Source: Pseudooceanicola nanhaiensis
GTDB lineage: Bacteria; Pseudomonadota; Alphaproteobacteria; Rhodobacterales; Rhodobacteraceae
Assembly (NCBI RefSeq): GCF_020171315.1
Contig: NZ_JAIUZP010000016.1
Location: 1-64,000, forward strand
Length of the DNA: 64,000 bases
Direction of reading: 5' to 3'
Positions within the stretch are counted from its first letter, which is position 1. Each line of letters opens with the position of its first letter. The notes under the pieces were generated by a model. It did no database searches and was not told the origin of the DNA. It was given only the letters and a program-made list of their open reading frames with translations. Shown here one piece after another: positions 17,204 to 30,190 of this stretch. The position numbers and the translations under genes are program-made.

Positions 17204-19267
17204 GTGCACGGTTTGCGCGCCTTCGACATCATCCTGAATTCGGCCGGGTTCGATCCCGCGTGGTATGACGGCCAATACCCCGACGCCCTGCGGATGGGGA
17301 TGTCCCCGCAGCAGCATTACGAGGCCTTCGGCTACCGACTCGGCCGCGGCCTGTCGGCGGCACAGCCCCGGCTGGAACCGGACACCTCCCTGGCCCGGGC
17401 GCTCGCCCGGACGCCGGTGATCTCCTACTGCACGCCGATCATGAACCGGCCCGACGATATCCGCACCACGCTGGCGGCGAACCTCGAGGAGAACCGCCCG
17501 CTTCAGGAGCAGGTGGAATTCGTCATCGCCTTCATGGACGAGGATACCGAGACCCACGACTGGCTGCGCGAGACCTTCGCCGAGGACATCGCCTCCGGCT
17601 ACCTGCGGATGCTCCTCCTGCCGCCGCTCGAGAGCTGGCATTTCGGCAAGGCCAAGAACATGCACCGCCCCTATGCCCGGGGCGCCGTCTACTCCAGTCT
17701 CGACGGCGACAACTTCGTCACCCTGGAGGAGACCCGGCAGCTGCTGGAGGTCCACGAGGCGCATCCCGAAGGCTTCGTCTTCCACCATTTCACCGGCAGC
17801 TGGGGCGACGGCAGCTCGGGTCGGATCAGCATGCCGATCGCCCTCTACCGGGAATTCGGCTACGACGAGAGCTTCATGCCGCGCCAGTACGACGAGATGG
17901 ACGTGCTGCTGACCGCGCTCTGCGCGGATCCGGACCTGCCCTTCGTCCGGCTGCGCACCGACAACCACGGCTTCAGCTCCAAGCGCTCGGTGCGCTTCAT
18001 GGAGGAGGCCGCTGTCGGCAACCCGATCCTGGAACTGGATGCGCCGCGCCACGTGGCGCCGGCCAACCCCAAGGACGAAGGCTACGTCCAGGCCGACCGC
18101 TCCATGGCGGCCATGACAAGCTTCAACCAGGGCCTCTGCTTCATGAAGAACGCCCGCACGCCGAAGATGCGGACGACCTACCTCGAACTGGCGATCGCCG
18201 GGCGGCACCGGGTGATCGACACCGTCCCCCGCGAGAAGATCCTGGCCACCCTGTTCCACATGCAGGGCGTGCCCGATCCCGCCACGCTGGAGATCGGCCC
18301 CGAGGATGTCTGCATCTTCGCCTGCATGAAGAACGACGATCTCTTCCTGCCGGATTTCTATGCGCACCACAAAGCCCTCGGCGTGGCGCATTTCTTCATC
18401 GTCGACGACGGTTCGGATGTTCCGATCGGCCAGACCCTGCCCCATGACGACGTCCATGTCTTCCGGCCCAAGGTCGGCAATTTCGTCACCGCCAAGGGCC
18501 TCTGGATGGAAGGGCTGATGAAGGCCTACCTCGACGAGGGGCAATGGGCGCTAACCCTCGACGCGGACGAGTTCCTCGACCTGCCCGAGGGCTGCGAGAC
18601 CCTGCCCGCCCTTGGCCGGCTGCTGGCAGAGCGCGGACAGGACCTGCAGGCCGCCCTTCTGGTCGACCTCGTCCCGCGCCCCGACGTGACCCCGGAAGAA
18701 CTGGACCGGGTCGAGACCGACTTCCTGTCGATCTTCGACCACCATGTCTACATCGACAGCCCGATCGCCAAGACCTATGCCCAGGCCGGATCGATCAAAT
18801 GGGCCTTCGGCCCCTATGCCCAGCTCTCCTGGCATCTCGACACGCGCTACCACGGCTTCGGGACCTTCGACGCGCTGCGCAAGATCCCGCTGATCCGCCA
18901 CCAGGCTGGCCGCCACCTGAACCAGGGCTTCCATACCCTGCATTACACCGATGGCCGCAAGGAACCCGGGCACGAGATCTGGGACACGGACCTGGTGATC
19001 ACCCTTCGGCACTTCAAGCTGCTGAAACTCTTCTCGACCACGGCGCGGACCCGCATGGCCGCGCAGGTCGCCTCGGCCCAGAATTCGCAATACCATGCCC
19101 GAACCACTGCAAATATCGCAAAGATCTTCGGCGATGGGGGGGAAGACAAGCTACACCAGATCTTGGCCTTGCCCAGCCGTCCGCTTGCCGATAGCGTCCT
19201 CCGAGGGCTCAAGCCCATGGAGTTTCGACAAAAAACCGACCGGAAAGATCCGCAAGGAACCGTATAA
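17204..19267 (+). CDS. Two-domain glycosyltransferase (GT2 plus PF13704/GT92-like)
   Basis: A 687-residue protein with three parts. Residues 1 to about 55 hold a short motif region (FDPAWYDGQYPDAL, then HYEAFGYRLGRG) seen in front of many bacterial glycosyltransferases. A GT2-like domain follows (VISYCTPIMNRPDDI; SLDGDNF as DxD-type motif; GSWGDGSSGR). From about residue 365 a second domain begins with VCIFACMKNDDLFLPDF and contains VDDGSD and TLDADEFL, matching PF13704/GT92-like enzymes. GTG start at 17204, with AGAGGA 5 bases upstream. Its N-terminal two parts match the gene at 23455 and its C-terminal domain matches the ends of the giant enzymes at 24861 and 60278. The next gene starts right after its stop, so they form an operon. 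Confidence 0.85.
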   Translation: MHGLRAFDIILNSAGFDPAWYDGQYPDALRMGMSPQQHYEAFGYRLGRGLSAAQPRLEPDTSLARALARTPVISYCTPIMNRPDDIRTTLAANLEENRPLQEQVEFVIAFMDEDTETHDWLRETFAEDIASGYLRMLLLPPLESWHFGKAKNMHRPYARGAVYSSLDGDNFVTLEETRQLLEVHEAHPEGFVFHHFTGSWGDGSSGRISMPIALYREFGYDESFMPRQYDEMDVLLTALCADPDLPFVRLRTDNHGFSSKRSVRFMEEAAVGNPILELDAPRHVAPANPKDEGYVQADRSMAAMTSFNQGLCFMKNARTPKMRTTYLELAIAGRHRVIDTVPREKILATLFHMQGVPDPATLEIGPEDVCIFACMKNDDLFLPDFYAHHKALGVAHFFIVDDGSDVPIGQTLPHDDVHVFRPKVGNFVTAKGLWMEGLMKAYLDEGQWALTLDADEFLDLPEGCETLPALGRLLAERGQDLQAALLVDLVPRPDVTPEELDRVETDFLSIFDHHVYIDSPIAKTYAQAGSIKWAFGPYAQLSWHLDTRYHGFGTFDALRKIPLIRHQAGRHLNQGFHTLHYTDGRKEPGHEIWDTDLVITLRHFKLLKLFSTTARTRMAAQVASAQNSQYHARTTANIAKIFGDGGEDKLHQILALPSRPLADSVLRGLKPMEFRQKTDRKDPQGTV

Positions 19268-19987
19268 ATGCCCCAAGGAAACATTCTCGTATCTTCTGCC
19301 CGATCGGGGACGAACTACTTTCTCAGTGTCTACTCCAAGTGCTTCCCCGACGCCTTCGTGGTTAAGGAGATCTTTCGCGAGGGCGGCGACAGCCTGCCCC
19401 GCCTCGAAGAACTGCTTGGGGTCGGCAGCCAGCGCATCCTGAAGATGGTGGAAAACAACCCGCTGCGGCTGTGGCGGAACATCAAGGAAGCCTGCGCCGA
19501 AGAGGAAATCCCCGCTCTGGCCAAGATCTTCTACTACCACGTGGAGTGGAACGCGCCGCTCTGGGAGAACTTCCGCAAGAACGACCGGGTGATCCACCTG
19601 ATCCGGCAGAACCCCTTCGACGTCTTCCTCTCGCACAAGGTCGCGCAACAGACCGGCCAGTGGCAGAAATTCGCCCGGGATGGCGAGGCGGCTCCCGTGG
19701 AACCGCTGGTTCTGGACCCTGAGGAACTCTCGAAGTTCATCGAGCGTCAGGGCGAGCATATCGAGAAGACCCGCAGCTTCTTCAAGGACGCGAACTTCAG
19801 CGAGATCTATTACGAGGACATCGCCAAATCCACCGAGGACTGCGTGGCGGCGATCTCGAAGATCTTCGAGATCGACGGTCCGAAGCAAGAGGTGAAGATT
19901 CCGCTCAAGCGTCAGAAGAGCGCCACGAACCAGGAACTCGTCGCGAATTACGACGAGGTTGCGATGTTCGACAAGGCCACGTTCTGA
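19268..19987 (+). CDS. Sulfotransferase-like P-loop protein
   Basis: A 239-residue protein beginning MPQGNILVSSARSGTNYFLS. SSARSGTN is a PAPS-loop of the Stf0/NodH-like type, where Arg replaces the more common Lys. HLIRQNPFDVFLSHKVAQQ supplies the 3'-phosphate-site Arg and Ser. The C-terminus ends VANYDEVAMFDKATF. The ATG directly follows the TAA of the upstream glycosyltransferase, with AAGGAA as ribosome site. A clear paralogue at 22478 on the other strand shares the N-terminal block, the Arg/Ser block and the NYxEVAxxDxxxF tail. It probably sulfates a glycan built by its neighbours. Confidence 0.78.
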   Translation: MPQGNILVSSARSGTNYFLSVYSKCFPDAFVVKEIFREGGDSLPRLEELLGVGSQRILKMVENNPLRLWRNIKEACAEEEIPALAKIFYYHVEWNAPLWENFRKNDRVIHLIRQNPFDVFLSHKVAQQTGQWQKFARDGEAAPVEPLVLDPEELSKFIERQGEHIEKTRSFFKDANFSEIYYEDIAKSTEDCVAAISKIFEIDGPKQEVKIPLKRQKSATNQELVANYDEVAMFDKATF

Positions 19988-20042
19988 CCCCAGGCGCCGC
20001 GCATGGCCAACGGCCGTGCCTAGACAATTACGGAAGAGTCCC

Positions 20043-20816
20043 TTGGAAACTGACAAAATTGCCAAACCCTTCGTCATCTGGACCCTGCAGCGGACCGGCG
20101 GCACCAACCTTCACAGCTTCCTGAACCGCAACTCGGCCTTCCAGAAGGTGCAGGACGAGCCCTTCAACGGACGCCGGGAATACGGTCACCTGACCCGGGA
20201 CTGGAAGGCCTCGAAGGACACCGAGGCCCTCGACAAGGGCATGAAGGACGTCTGCGCCCTGCAGCGCAACATCAAGCATTGCGTCGAACGCGTCCCCATG
20301 GCGGTGAGCAAATCCCTGGCCACGGCCTCTGTGGAGGCGGGCTACGTGCACCTGTTCCTCTACCGGGAGAACCCGACCGGCCGGCTGCTCTCGATGGAAT
20401 ACGCGGAGCGCACCCGCTCCTGGGGGCCCAGCCGTACGCTCGAACCCGGGGCCGATGCGGAGGCCTTCGAGGAGCCGCTCGACGTGGCCAAGCTGGTCGC
20501 CCATGAGACCGAAGCGAACGACAAGCTGAACAAATGCTGGCGCGCCCTGAAGAAGGCCGGCGCCAAGGCGGCAACGATCTCCTACGAGGAACTCTACGCC
20601 GGGGATGAGGACACCGCCCGGACCGCGCTGCAGCGGCTGTTCGACGGCTTCGGCTTTGCCGTGGATGCCGAGAAGCTGACCGAAGCGACGGAGGCGGTGC
20701 GCGGCCGCGGGGACCAGCAGACCCGGGACCGTTACGCCAGCTTCAAGGGGATCGAGACCCTGAAGGAAGGAATCTCCGGCATCCCGCCGCTGGTCTTCAG
20801 CCGGACCGCCACCTGA
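20043..20816 (+). CDS. Sulfotransferase-like P-loop protein
   Basis: About 257 residues from a TTG at 20043, preceded by GGAAGAG. No ATG or GTG gives a better in-frame start; the frame upstream reads through the previous gene and has no family resemblance. FVIWTLQRTGGTNLHSFL is the PAPS-loop region (QRTGGTN) and LFLYRENPTGRLLSMEYA the 3'-phosphate-site block, as in Stf0-like sulfotransferases. Acidic C-terminal half (KKAGAKAATISYEELYAGD). It lies 55 bp after a related gene and before a 9-bp hairpin. Substrate unknown, presumably carbohydrate. Confidence 0.7.
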   Translation: METDKIAKPFVIWTLQRTGGTNLHSFLNRNSAFQKVQDEPFNGRREYGHLTRDWKASKDTEALDKGMKDVCALQRNIKHCVERVPMAVSKSLATASVEAGYVHLFLYRENPTGRLLSMEYAERTRSWGPSRTLEPGADAEAFEEPLDVAKLVAHETEANDKLNKCWRALKKAGAKAATISYEELYAGDEDTARTALQRLFDGFGFAVDAEKLTEATEAVRGRGDQQTRDRYASFKGIETLKEGISGIPPLVFSRTAT

Positions 20817-20825
20817 TCTGATCCT

Positions 20826-20846
20826 GGTCCCCCCTCTGGGGGGACC
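20826..20846 (+). terminator. Strong hairpin between two sulfotransferase genes
   Basis: Perfect 9-bp stem GGTCCCCCC/GGGGGGACC with a 3-nt loop, 10 bp after one stop and 24 bp before the next ATG. There is no T-run, so it could be an attenuator or mRNA-stability element rather than a full terminator. Confidence 0.5.
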
Positions 20847-20870
20847 GCGGCAAGAGACGACACGCACGCG

Positions 20871-21869
20871 ATGACACGTATCCTCCACTTGCACATGGGC
20901 ATGCCGAAGTGCGGCTCCAGCTCCCTGCAGGCCTACCTTCGGGCCCACCGTGAGGCCCTGGCCGCAGGCGGCGTCTGCTACCCTGATCTCGCCGGCAAGG
21001 CGATCGGGAACCTGACGCCCTTCATCATGACCCTGCACGGGGAACAGAAACAGGCCGTCTTCAAGCACAACAACCCTGACTACGATCCCGACGCGGCCCG
21101 CCCCGCGCTCGTGCGTTTTCTGGAGACCTCCGAGGCACCGCTGACGGTGCTCTCCTCCGAGGGCGTGTCGGAAATGGGCAAGCGTGCGAACCTCGACTTC
21201 ATCTTCGAGAGCTTCGACCGGGTCGTCGGCCATATCTTCTACCGCCCCCGGGTGGACTGGCTGCTGTCCCACTACACCCAGGCCATCAAGGCCGGGCGCT
21301 ACGACACGCCTCTCGAAGACGTTCTGGAGAACACCACCTTCAAGACCGTGACCAGTCAGAAGATGCGGTTCAGCGGCAGCCTCGCCTTCTGGCAGGGCAA
21401 GCTTGGCCGGGACAATGTCGAGGTCCACTTCCTGTCCCGCAGCTTCCCGCCGCCGGAAGAGCAGTTCATGTCCAGCCTGGGCGTCGAGATGGCGCTGCCG
21501 GCCTTGGAAAAAGGCGCAGCGAACAGCTCGCCCACGCCCTTCGAGACCTGCGTGCTGGCCTCTGCCAAGCGGACGTCGCAAAAGCAGTTCCTGAAGATCA
21601 GCCGCAAGATCCGGCGCATCGCCGCGCCCTTCGATCCCTTCCCGAAGCGCTCCCTGCTCTCCGAGGCGATCCTCGAGCGGATCAACGCGACATTCGCGGA
21701 GGATACCGACCGCTTCCTGACGCTGCAGGATCGGATCAGCCGCGCGGATCTCGAACCCGACCTGTCGCAGAAGACGGCACAGGCGATCACCTTCGAGGAG
21801 ATCCGGGCCCACCCCGCCTATGCAGAGGTACGGGCCGTGCTGGCGAAAAAGAAGATCGAACTGGCCTGA
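20871..21869 (+). CDS. Sulfotransferase-family protein
   Basis: A 332-residue P-loop protein. HLHMGMPKCGSSSLQAYL (residues 6-23) is the PAPS loop with K13. LTVLSSEGVSEMG and HIFYRPRVDWLLSHYTQAIK align with the SSE block and the 3'-phosphate-site block of the proteins at 13422 and 48663, so the three form one subfamily. Charged C-terminal end (EIRAHPAYAEVRAVLAKKK). It is the last rightward gene before a convergent small gene. Acceptor unknown. Confidence 0.78.
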   Translation: MTRILHLHMGMPKCGSSSLQAYLRAHREALAAGGVCYPDLAGKAIGNLTPFIMTLHGEQKQAVFKHNNPDYDPDAARPALVRFLETSEAPLTVLSSEGVSEMGKRANLDFIFESFDRVVGHIFYRPRVDWLLSHYTQAIKAGRYDTPLEDVLENTTFKTVTSQKMRFSGSLAFWQGKLGRDNVEVHFLSRSFPPPEEQFMSSLGVEMALPALEKGAANSSPTPFETCVLASAKRTSQKQFLKISRKIRRIAAPFDPFPKRSLLSEAILERINATFAEDTDRFLTLQDRISRADLEPDLSQKTAQAITFEEIRAHPAYAEVRAVLAKKKIELA

Positions 21870-21903
21870 TCCGGCCCGGGATCAGGCTCGGATCATGTTG
21901 GGT

Positions 21904-21919
21904 CCGGTCGGAAGACCGG
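21904..21919. terminator. Small hairpin between convergent genes
   Basis: CCGGTC/GACCGG stem of 6 bp with a GGAA loop, in the 91-bp gap between converging genes. Weak evidence for termination. Confidence 0.3.
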
Positions 21920-21960
21920 CCCCGCCCACCCTCCGGGTGCGCAGAACCGGCCCTTCCGGG

Positions 21961-22224
21961 TCACTTGGACTCGGCAGAGGCTTGCGGGGCCTCCGGGTAA
22001 TTCTCGATAAAGGATTGCGCCGCGAGCTTGGGCCGTTTGATCGTGCCATCGGCAATCTGCTGCAGCAGTTCGTAAGCCAATGCGTGGCGCTTGCGCTCGA
22101 ACTTCTTGGGCTTCTCGATGGACGCGATACGGCCCAGCTTCTTCGAAACCCGTTTCTTGTTGAGGCCGGTCTTCGGCGCGCCTTCCCCGGCGGGCGTATC
22201 GGAGGACGTATTTTGCTCGCTCAT
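21961..22224 (-). CDS. Small basic protein, 87 residues, unknown function
   Basis: Not recognised. The middle is strongly basic (NKKRVSKKLGRIASIEKPKK, then FERKRHALAYELLQQIADG), the N-terminus polar and acidic, the C-terminus acidic (APQASAESK). No membrane segment or signal peptide. AAAAGG lies seven bases before the ATG. It lies between sulfotransferase genes, and another 87-residue protein sits directly before the sulfotransferase at 48663. The two share no obvious motif by eye, but their similar size and position are worth noting. Confidence 0.65.
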   Translation of the reverse strand: MSEQNTSSDTPAGEGAPKTGLNKKRVSKKLGRIASIEKPKKFERKRHALAYELLQQIADGTIKRPKLAAQSFIENYPEAPQASAESK

Positions 22225-22477
22225 AAAGGGACCTTTTCTGAACTAGGAAATGATCTGTTTCTCTTTGAAACGGAGAGGGATGAAGGGCCCATCCCCCATG
22301 CCGGGCAGACTGCAGCGAAGCGATTTCGAGTGCAATGCCGTTCCGATCGGGCCCTGCGGAATCCCGCTGCAGCCCCCGGAAACGGCACCCGGGCGCCAGT
22401 TCGCCCGGCAGTTCTGCGCCCGCTTTCTTCGGCAGTCTCTTAGGCGCCCCAGTCTCCCGGAGCGCCAGCCCCGCGGC

Positions 22478-23248
22478 TCAGAACACCTCGAGGCGATCGA
22501 GGTCGGCAACCTCGCCGTAGTTGCTCACCACGTCGGCATTGCTGCGCTGCTTCATCCGCTGGAAGCTGGGCCGGATCTTGTCGACCTCCACGATGCCCTT
22601 GGGCAGGTCGTACATGTCGGTCACCGCCCGGGCGCAGCGCAGCGGCGAGCGGATGACGTCCTCGAAGACGATCTCGTGGTAATTCGCCCCGGTGAAGAGG
22701 TTGCGGAACTGCACGATCTCCTTCCGGCGCGCGGAGATGTAGCGCTCGACATCCTTGCGGTCGACTTCGACCAGGAGGTCATCGGGGGCCGCCTCGTCAT
22801 GCAGGTTGCGCCACCACTTCCCGGTCTTCTGGGCAATGAGCCGCGACAGGTAGGCCTCGAACAGGTTGCGCCGCACCAGGTGGATCACATGATCTTCCCG
22901 GGCCACCGCGCCCCAGAGCGGATTGCCTGTGGGCTTGTGGTAGTAATAGGCCTTGGCGATCACCGGAACACCGCGGTCGGCCACCGCCGCCTTCACCGCG
23001 CTCCAGAAGCCGACGGGGTCCTCGTTCGCCTGTTTGCGAACCTCGTCGCGGGGCTGGCCCAGCAGGTCCGACAGGACGTTGAGATTGTCGGTGTCCTTTC
23101 GGAAAATCTCGTTCAGGACAAGCGCGTCTTCAAAAACTTTTCTATAAATATCAATAAAGTAGCTGGCACCGAACCGGGCGGAACTGACCAGGACCGTTGC
23201 CTGGAGCGCGGCCGCAGACCCGGGCTCATACACAGGCTGTGGAATCAT
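22478..23248 (-). CDS. Sulfotransferase-like protein with altered PAPS loop
   Basis: A 256-residue paralogue of the protein at 19268. VLVSSARFGASYFIDIY aligns with its SSARSGTNYF block, but Ser-Gly-Thr-Asn has become Phe-Gly-Ala-Ser, so the phosphate-binding loop is weakened. The rest is conserved: VIHLVRRNLFEAYLSRLIAQ for the 3'-phosphate site and the SNYGEVADLDRLEVF tail. It may bind PAPS differently or be inactive. The protein is encoded on the strand opposite its paralogue, next to the small basic gene and downstream of a GT2 gene. The 206-bp gap upstream probably holds a promoter. Confidence 0.75.
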   Translation of the reverse strand: MIPQPVYEPGSAAALQATVLVSSARFGASYFIDIYRKVFEDALVLNEIFRKDTDNLNVLSDLLGQPRDEVRKQANEDPVGFWSAVKAAVADRGVPVIAKAYYYHKPTGNPLWGAVAREDHVIHLVRRNLFEAYLSRLIAQKTGKWWRNLHDEAAPDDLLVEVDRKDVERYISARRKEIVQFRNLFTGANYHEIVFEDVIRSPLRCARAVTDMYDLPKGIVEVDKIRPSFQRMKQRSNADVVSNYGEVADLDRLEVF

Positions 23249-23454
23249 TGAAGCTTCCTCTGTGAATACATCGACGAAGAATGGATATGCCTAGGACATG
23301 GCATGATTTTTCCCCTGCTGCAATCGCGGCAGCCTCCCGGTTCCCGCCTCGGTCAGGACTTGCCGATGAGCACGACCCTGCCGGGCATCACCGCCGCATT
23401 TCAGGGCAAACAGGGCCCCCGGCGCCGGGGCGCGGGGGGGCGTCGCCCCGCCCG

Positions 23455-24762
23455 TCAGTCCTCCACGAGGAGATCCCCCTGGGCCTGCAGCGCCTTTTTC
23501 AGCGCCCCGAGCCAGAGATCGCGGGCCGTGTCCGCATGACCGAATCGCGGCTGCAGCGCATGGCCCACGGGCGGCCCCTCGCCCTGCGCGGACCAGACCT
23601 CGAGGCAGCGATGCCCGGACAGCGGCGCGCGCGCGGGCAGGCGCACCCGCCAGCGGGTGCCCTGCCCCGTCCCCAGCCGGGAGAAACCCTGAAACAGCCA
23701 GTTGCCCAGCGTTTCGGCCGAGACCGCCTGGATGAACCGCTGCGCGCTGCGCTTCATTTCGACCAGGTGGCGGTTGCGGTCCTCGGGGAGGGCGGCCAGT
23801 TTATAGTAGCAGGCGGCCTCGTTGTAGGAATGCATCGCCCGGATGACCGGATCGGTCTGGACGTAATCCGCCTCCTTCGCATCCAGCGCCGCGATCCGGG
23901 CCGGGAAAGGCAGCCGGTGCGGTGCCACGTCAAGTCCCTGCGCCGCGAGGAACCGCAGGATATTCTCCGACGACAGGGCCGTCTCCTCGGTATCGTAGCA
24001 GAAATAGGGCAGCCCCGGACGGGCCGAGAGGCAGCCCAGGATCAGGTCGATCTCGTCGAACTGGCGCGGCATGAAACGCTCGTCGTAGCCGACCCGGCGG
24101 TACAGCGCGGCCGGCAGGCTCACCCGGCCCGAACTGCCATCCCCCCAGACCCCGGAAAAATGGTGGAACAGGAAGCCGCCGGGATGCTGCTCATGCAGGG
24201 CCAGCAGGAGGTCGGTCTCCTCCAGCGTCGGCACGTTGTCCGCATCCAGGCTGGCGTAGACCTGCCCCGACAGGCACGACCTGAAGGCATTCTTGGCGAT
24301 CCCGAAATGCCAGCCGGACAGCGCGTCGCTGTGCCGGACCCGCAGGAAGCCGCTGCGCAGCGCCTCCGGGAACTGCGCCCGGACCCAGTCGATCACCGCC
24401 CGGTCCGCATCGAAGACCATCACCAGGATCTCCACCTGCCCTGCACGCGGGGCCTGTTCCTTCAGGATGTCGGGCAGCGTGGTGCGCAGCAGGTCGAAAC
24501 GGTCGAGCACCGGGATGCAGTAGGACAGCACCGGCCGCGCCGACAGCGCCGCCTCCAGCCCCTCGAGCTCGGCCGCAAGGGCCGCCCCGGACAGGTCCCC
24601 ATGGGCCGGACGCCCCAGGTGCCGCCCCAGGGCAAGGTAGTGGTCCGCCGGCGTCAGGCCCGAGGACAGCCCGTCCCGGCCCACGTCCCCATATTGCCGG
24701 CAATACCAGACCGGATCGAAACCATAGCCATTCAGCAGGATGTCCGACCGGTCCCCGTCCAT
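23455..24762 (-). CDS. GT2-like glycosyltransferase
   Basis: About 435 residues. After a short lead the FDPVWYCRQYGDV motif and HYLALGRHLGRP match the N-terminus of the enzyme at 17204. The GT2-type domain follows: VLSYCIPVLDRFDLLRTTLP, SLDADNVPTLEETD (DxD motif) and GVWGDGSSGRVSLP. The enzyme therefore equals the first two parts of the 17204 protein without its GT92-like domain. Start: ATG 24762 is preferred because AAGG lies eight bases upstream; ATG 24771 and TTG 24780 are in frame but badly spaced. It is divergent from the very large glycosyltransferase at 24861. Donor unknown. Confidence 0.8.
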   Translation of the reverse strand: MDGDRSDILLNGYGFDPVWYCRQYGDVGRDGLSSGLTPADHYLALGRHLGRPAHGDLSGAALAAELEGLEAALSARPVLSYCIPVLDRFDLLRTTLPDILKEQAPRAGQVEILVMVFDADRAVIDWVRAQFPEALRSGFLRVRHSDALSGWHFGIAKNAFRSCLSGQVYASLDADNVPTLEETDLLLALHEQHPGGFLFHHFSGVWGDGSSGRVSLPAALYRRVGYDERFMPRQFDEIDLILGCLSARPGLPYFCYDTEETALSSENILRFLAAQGLDVAPHRLPFPARIAALDAKEADYVQTDPVIRAMHSYNEAACYYKLAALPEDRNRHLVEMKRSAQRFIQAVSAETLGNWLFQGFSRLGTGQGTRWRVRLPARAPLSGHRCLEVWSAQGEGPPVGHALQPRFGHADTARDLWLGALKKALQAQGDLLVED

Positions 24763-24860
24763 GATATTCATCCTTGTCAAACCCCCGGGCGCACCCTAAC
24801 CGGGATGGAGGCTATAGCTATGCAGAAAGTGCAGACCCAAAGGAAGTCCCCCCTGACGTC

Positions 24861-28661
<3,801 letters not shown>

Positions 28662-28807
28662 TTCCGCATAGGGATTGCCCGTCTTTCGGCGGAGCTCCGA
28701 GCATGGAAAATCGACCGGGGGAAAACGCTGGACCCCCTTCGGAGAACTGGCTAAGTCTGAGGCGGAAGGTCGGACCGACCATAATATAATTTCAAAATAT
28801 GTAGGTT

Positions 28808-30190
28808 ATGTCAGCATCTTCTAGACGCAAAAAACCGACATTGAGCGCCACGGCCCGGAAGCAGAACCTGCAACGGGCACAGGCATTGGCCGCCGAGGCC
28901 GCGTTCCAAACTCCCACCTATTTGACGGAGAGGAGACACGCAGCCCTCATGCCCCTGTTCTGCTGGCTCGCAGGGCAGGTGCACCCCGGCACGATCCTCG
29001 CCCTCGAGGGCGTGTCGCCCGACGTGCATTTCGGCTTCTGCCAGGCCACGGCGGAGAGCAGCCCCGAGACGCTCTGCATCTTGCTTCAGGACGGGCAGAT
29101 CCCGGCCGATGTCGCAGCCTTCGGGGCCGCGACCTATGGCGAGCGCTGCTGCCTCCAGCTCACGACGGAGCGCCCCGACGAGGAGATCGACATCCTCTGC
29201 ATCGCCGGAACCGCCGCCGTTCCCGGGGACCTGCAGCTGTCGGAGCGGGCCGTCGTGCTGCGGACCGGGCTGACCGCCGCCGAAACGGACATCTCCGGGG
29301 AAACCGGCCCGCGACTGGTCCTCGCCCTGTCGCCGACCGTCACCGTGACCTTCGTCGGAAGCCTCTGGCAGACCGATGCCGAGGCGCTTCAGGCCGCGCT
29401 CGGAACCCCCGGGGCCCCCGGGGTCGACCGGCTGCTCGCCGCACTCGGCCGGGACCTGCTGGCCAGCGCAACCGACGCCCCGACCACCGAACGGGCCACC
29501 GAACAGACCGCCGAAGCCGCACCCGCTGTCACCTCGATTTCTGGCCCGATTTCTGGCCCGATGCCCGCAGCGGACGGGGCGCAGTTGGAAGAGCTGATCA
29601 CGCTCCAGACCCTGCTGCAGGCCAGTGAAACCCGCGAGGACCGCCTCGCCCAGGATCTGACCCAGCTGAAGCGGCAGCTCGCCCTCGCCCGCAAGGCCGG
29701 CGCCGCCGCTGCTCCCGGGGTCGAAGCCCCCGCCGCGGCCCAGGGCTCCAAGGCCGATCTCATGGAGCGGATCACCCGGCTCGAAACCGCCGTCGCCAGC
29801 AAGGAACGCGCGCGCTTCCTCCTCGAGGAGGAGCTGCGCAGCCTGACGCACGACTTCTACGAGCGGGACTACGCCTTCGACCTGGCCCAGTCCGATGCCG
29901 CACGCGCCGGGGAGATGATGCAGCTGTCGGAACATGCCATCACCCTGGACGCGAATGTCCGGGACTATGCCGCGCAGGCCGAGGCACAGGAACAGCGCGC
30001 AGCGGAACTCTCGGCCGACCTCGAAGCCGAGCGCCGGTCCCACCTCCGGGAGCGCGCAACCCTCGAGCAGTCCATCGCGGAGATGGAACAGCATCTCCGG
30101 CTGGAGCGCCGACTGCAGGCCGAAGCGCTCGCCACTCTGCACCGGCTCACCCTGTGGCCCCGCACAGATCTGGAACTGTCTGACCAATGA
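28808..30190 (+). CDS. Coiled-coil protein of unknown function
   Basis: A 460-residue protein I do not recognise. The N-terminal third (LMPLFCWLAGQVHPGTILAL, then FGFCQAT) faintly resembles the Rossmann-like start of a methyltransferase fold, but no SAM motif is clear. Residues about 265-455 are long charged heptad-like helices (SETREDRLAQDLTQLKRQLA; EAQEQRAAELSADLEAERR), a predicted coiled coil. A Thr/Glu/Ala-rich and Pro linker lies between. It is first in a tight unit with two sulfotransferase-like genes; its stop overlaps the next start (ATGA). A scaffold for the glycan machinery is a guess. Confidence 0.7.
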   Translation: MSASSRRKKPTLSATARKQNLQRAQALAAEAAFQTPTYLTERRHAALMPLFCWLAGQVHPGTILALEGVSPDVHFGFCQATAESSPETLCILLQDGQIPADVAAFGAATYGERCCLQLTTERPDEEIDILCIAGTAAVPGDLQLSERAVVLRTGLTAAETDISGETGPRLVLALSPTVTVTFVGSLWQTDAEALQAALGTPGAPGVDRLLAALGRDLLASATDAPTTERATEQTAEAAPAVTSISGPISGPMPAADGAQLEELITLQTLLQASETREDRLAQDLTQLKRQLALARKAGAAAAPGVEAPAAAQGSKADLMERITRLETAVASKERARFLLEEELRSLTHDFYERDYAFDLAQSDAARAGEMMQLSEHAITLDANVRDYAAQAEAQEQRAAELSADLEAERRSHLRERATLEQSIAEMEQHLRLERRLQAEALATLHRLTLWPRTDLELSDQ

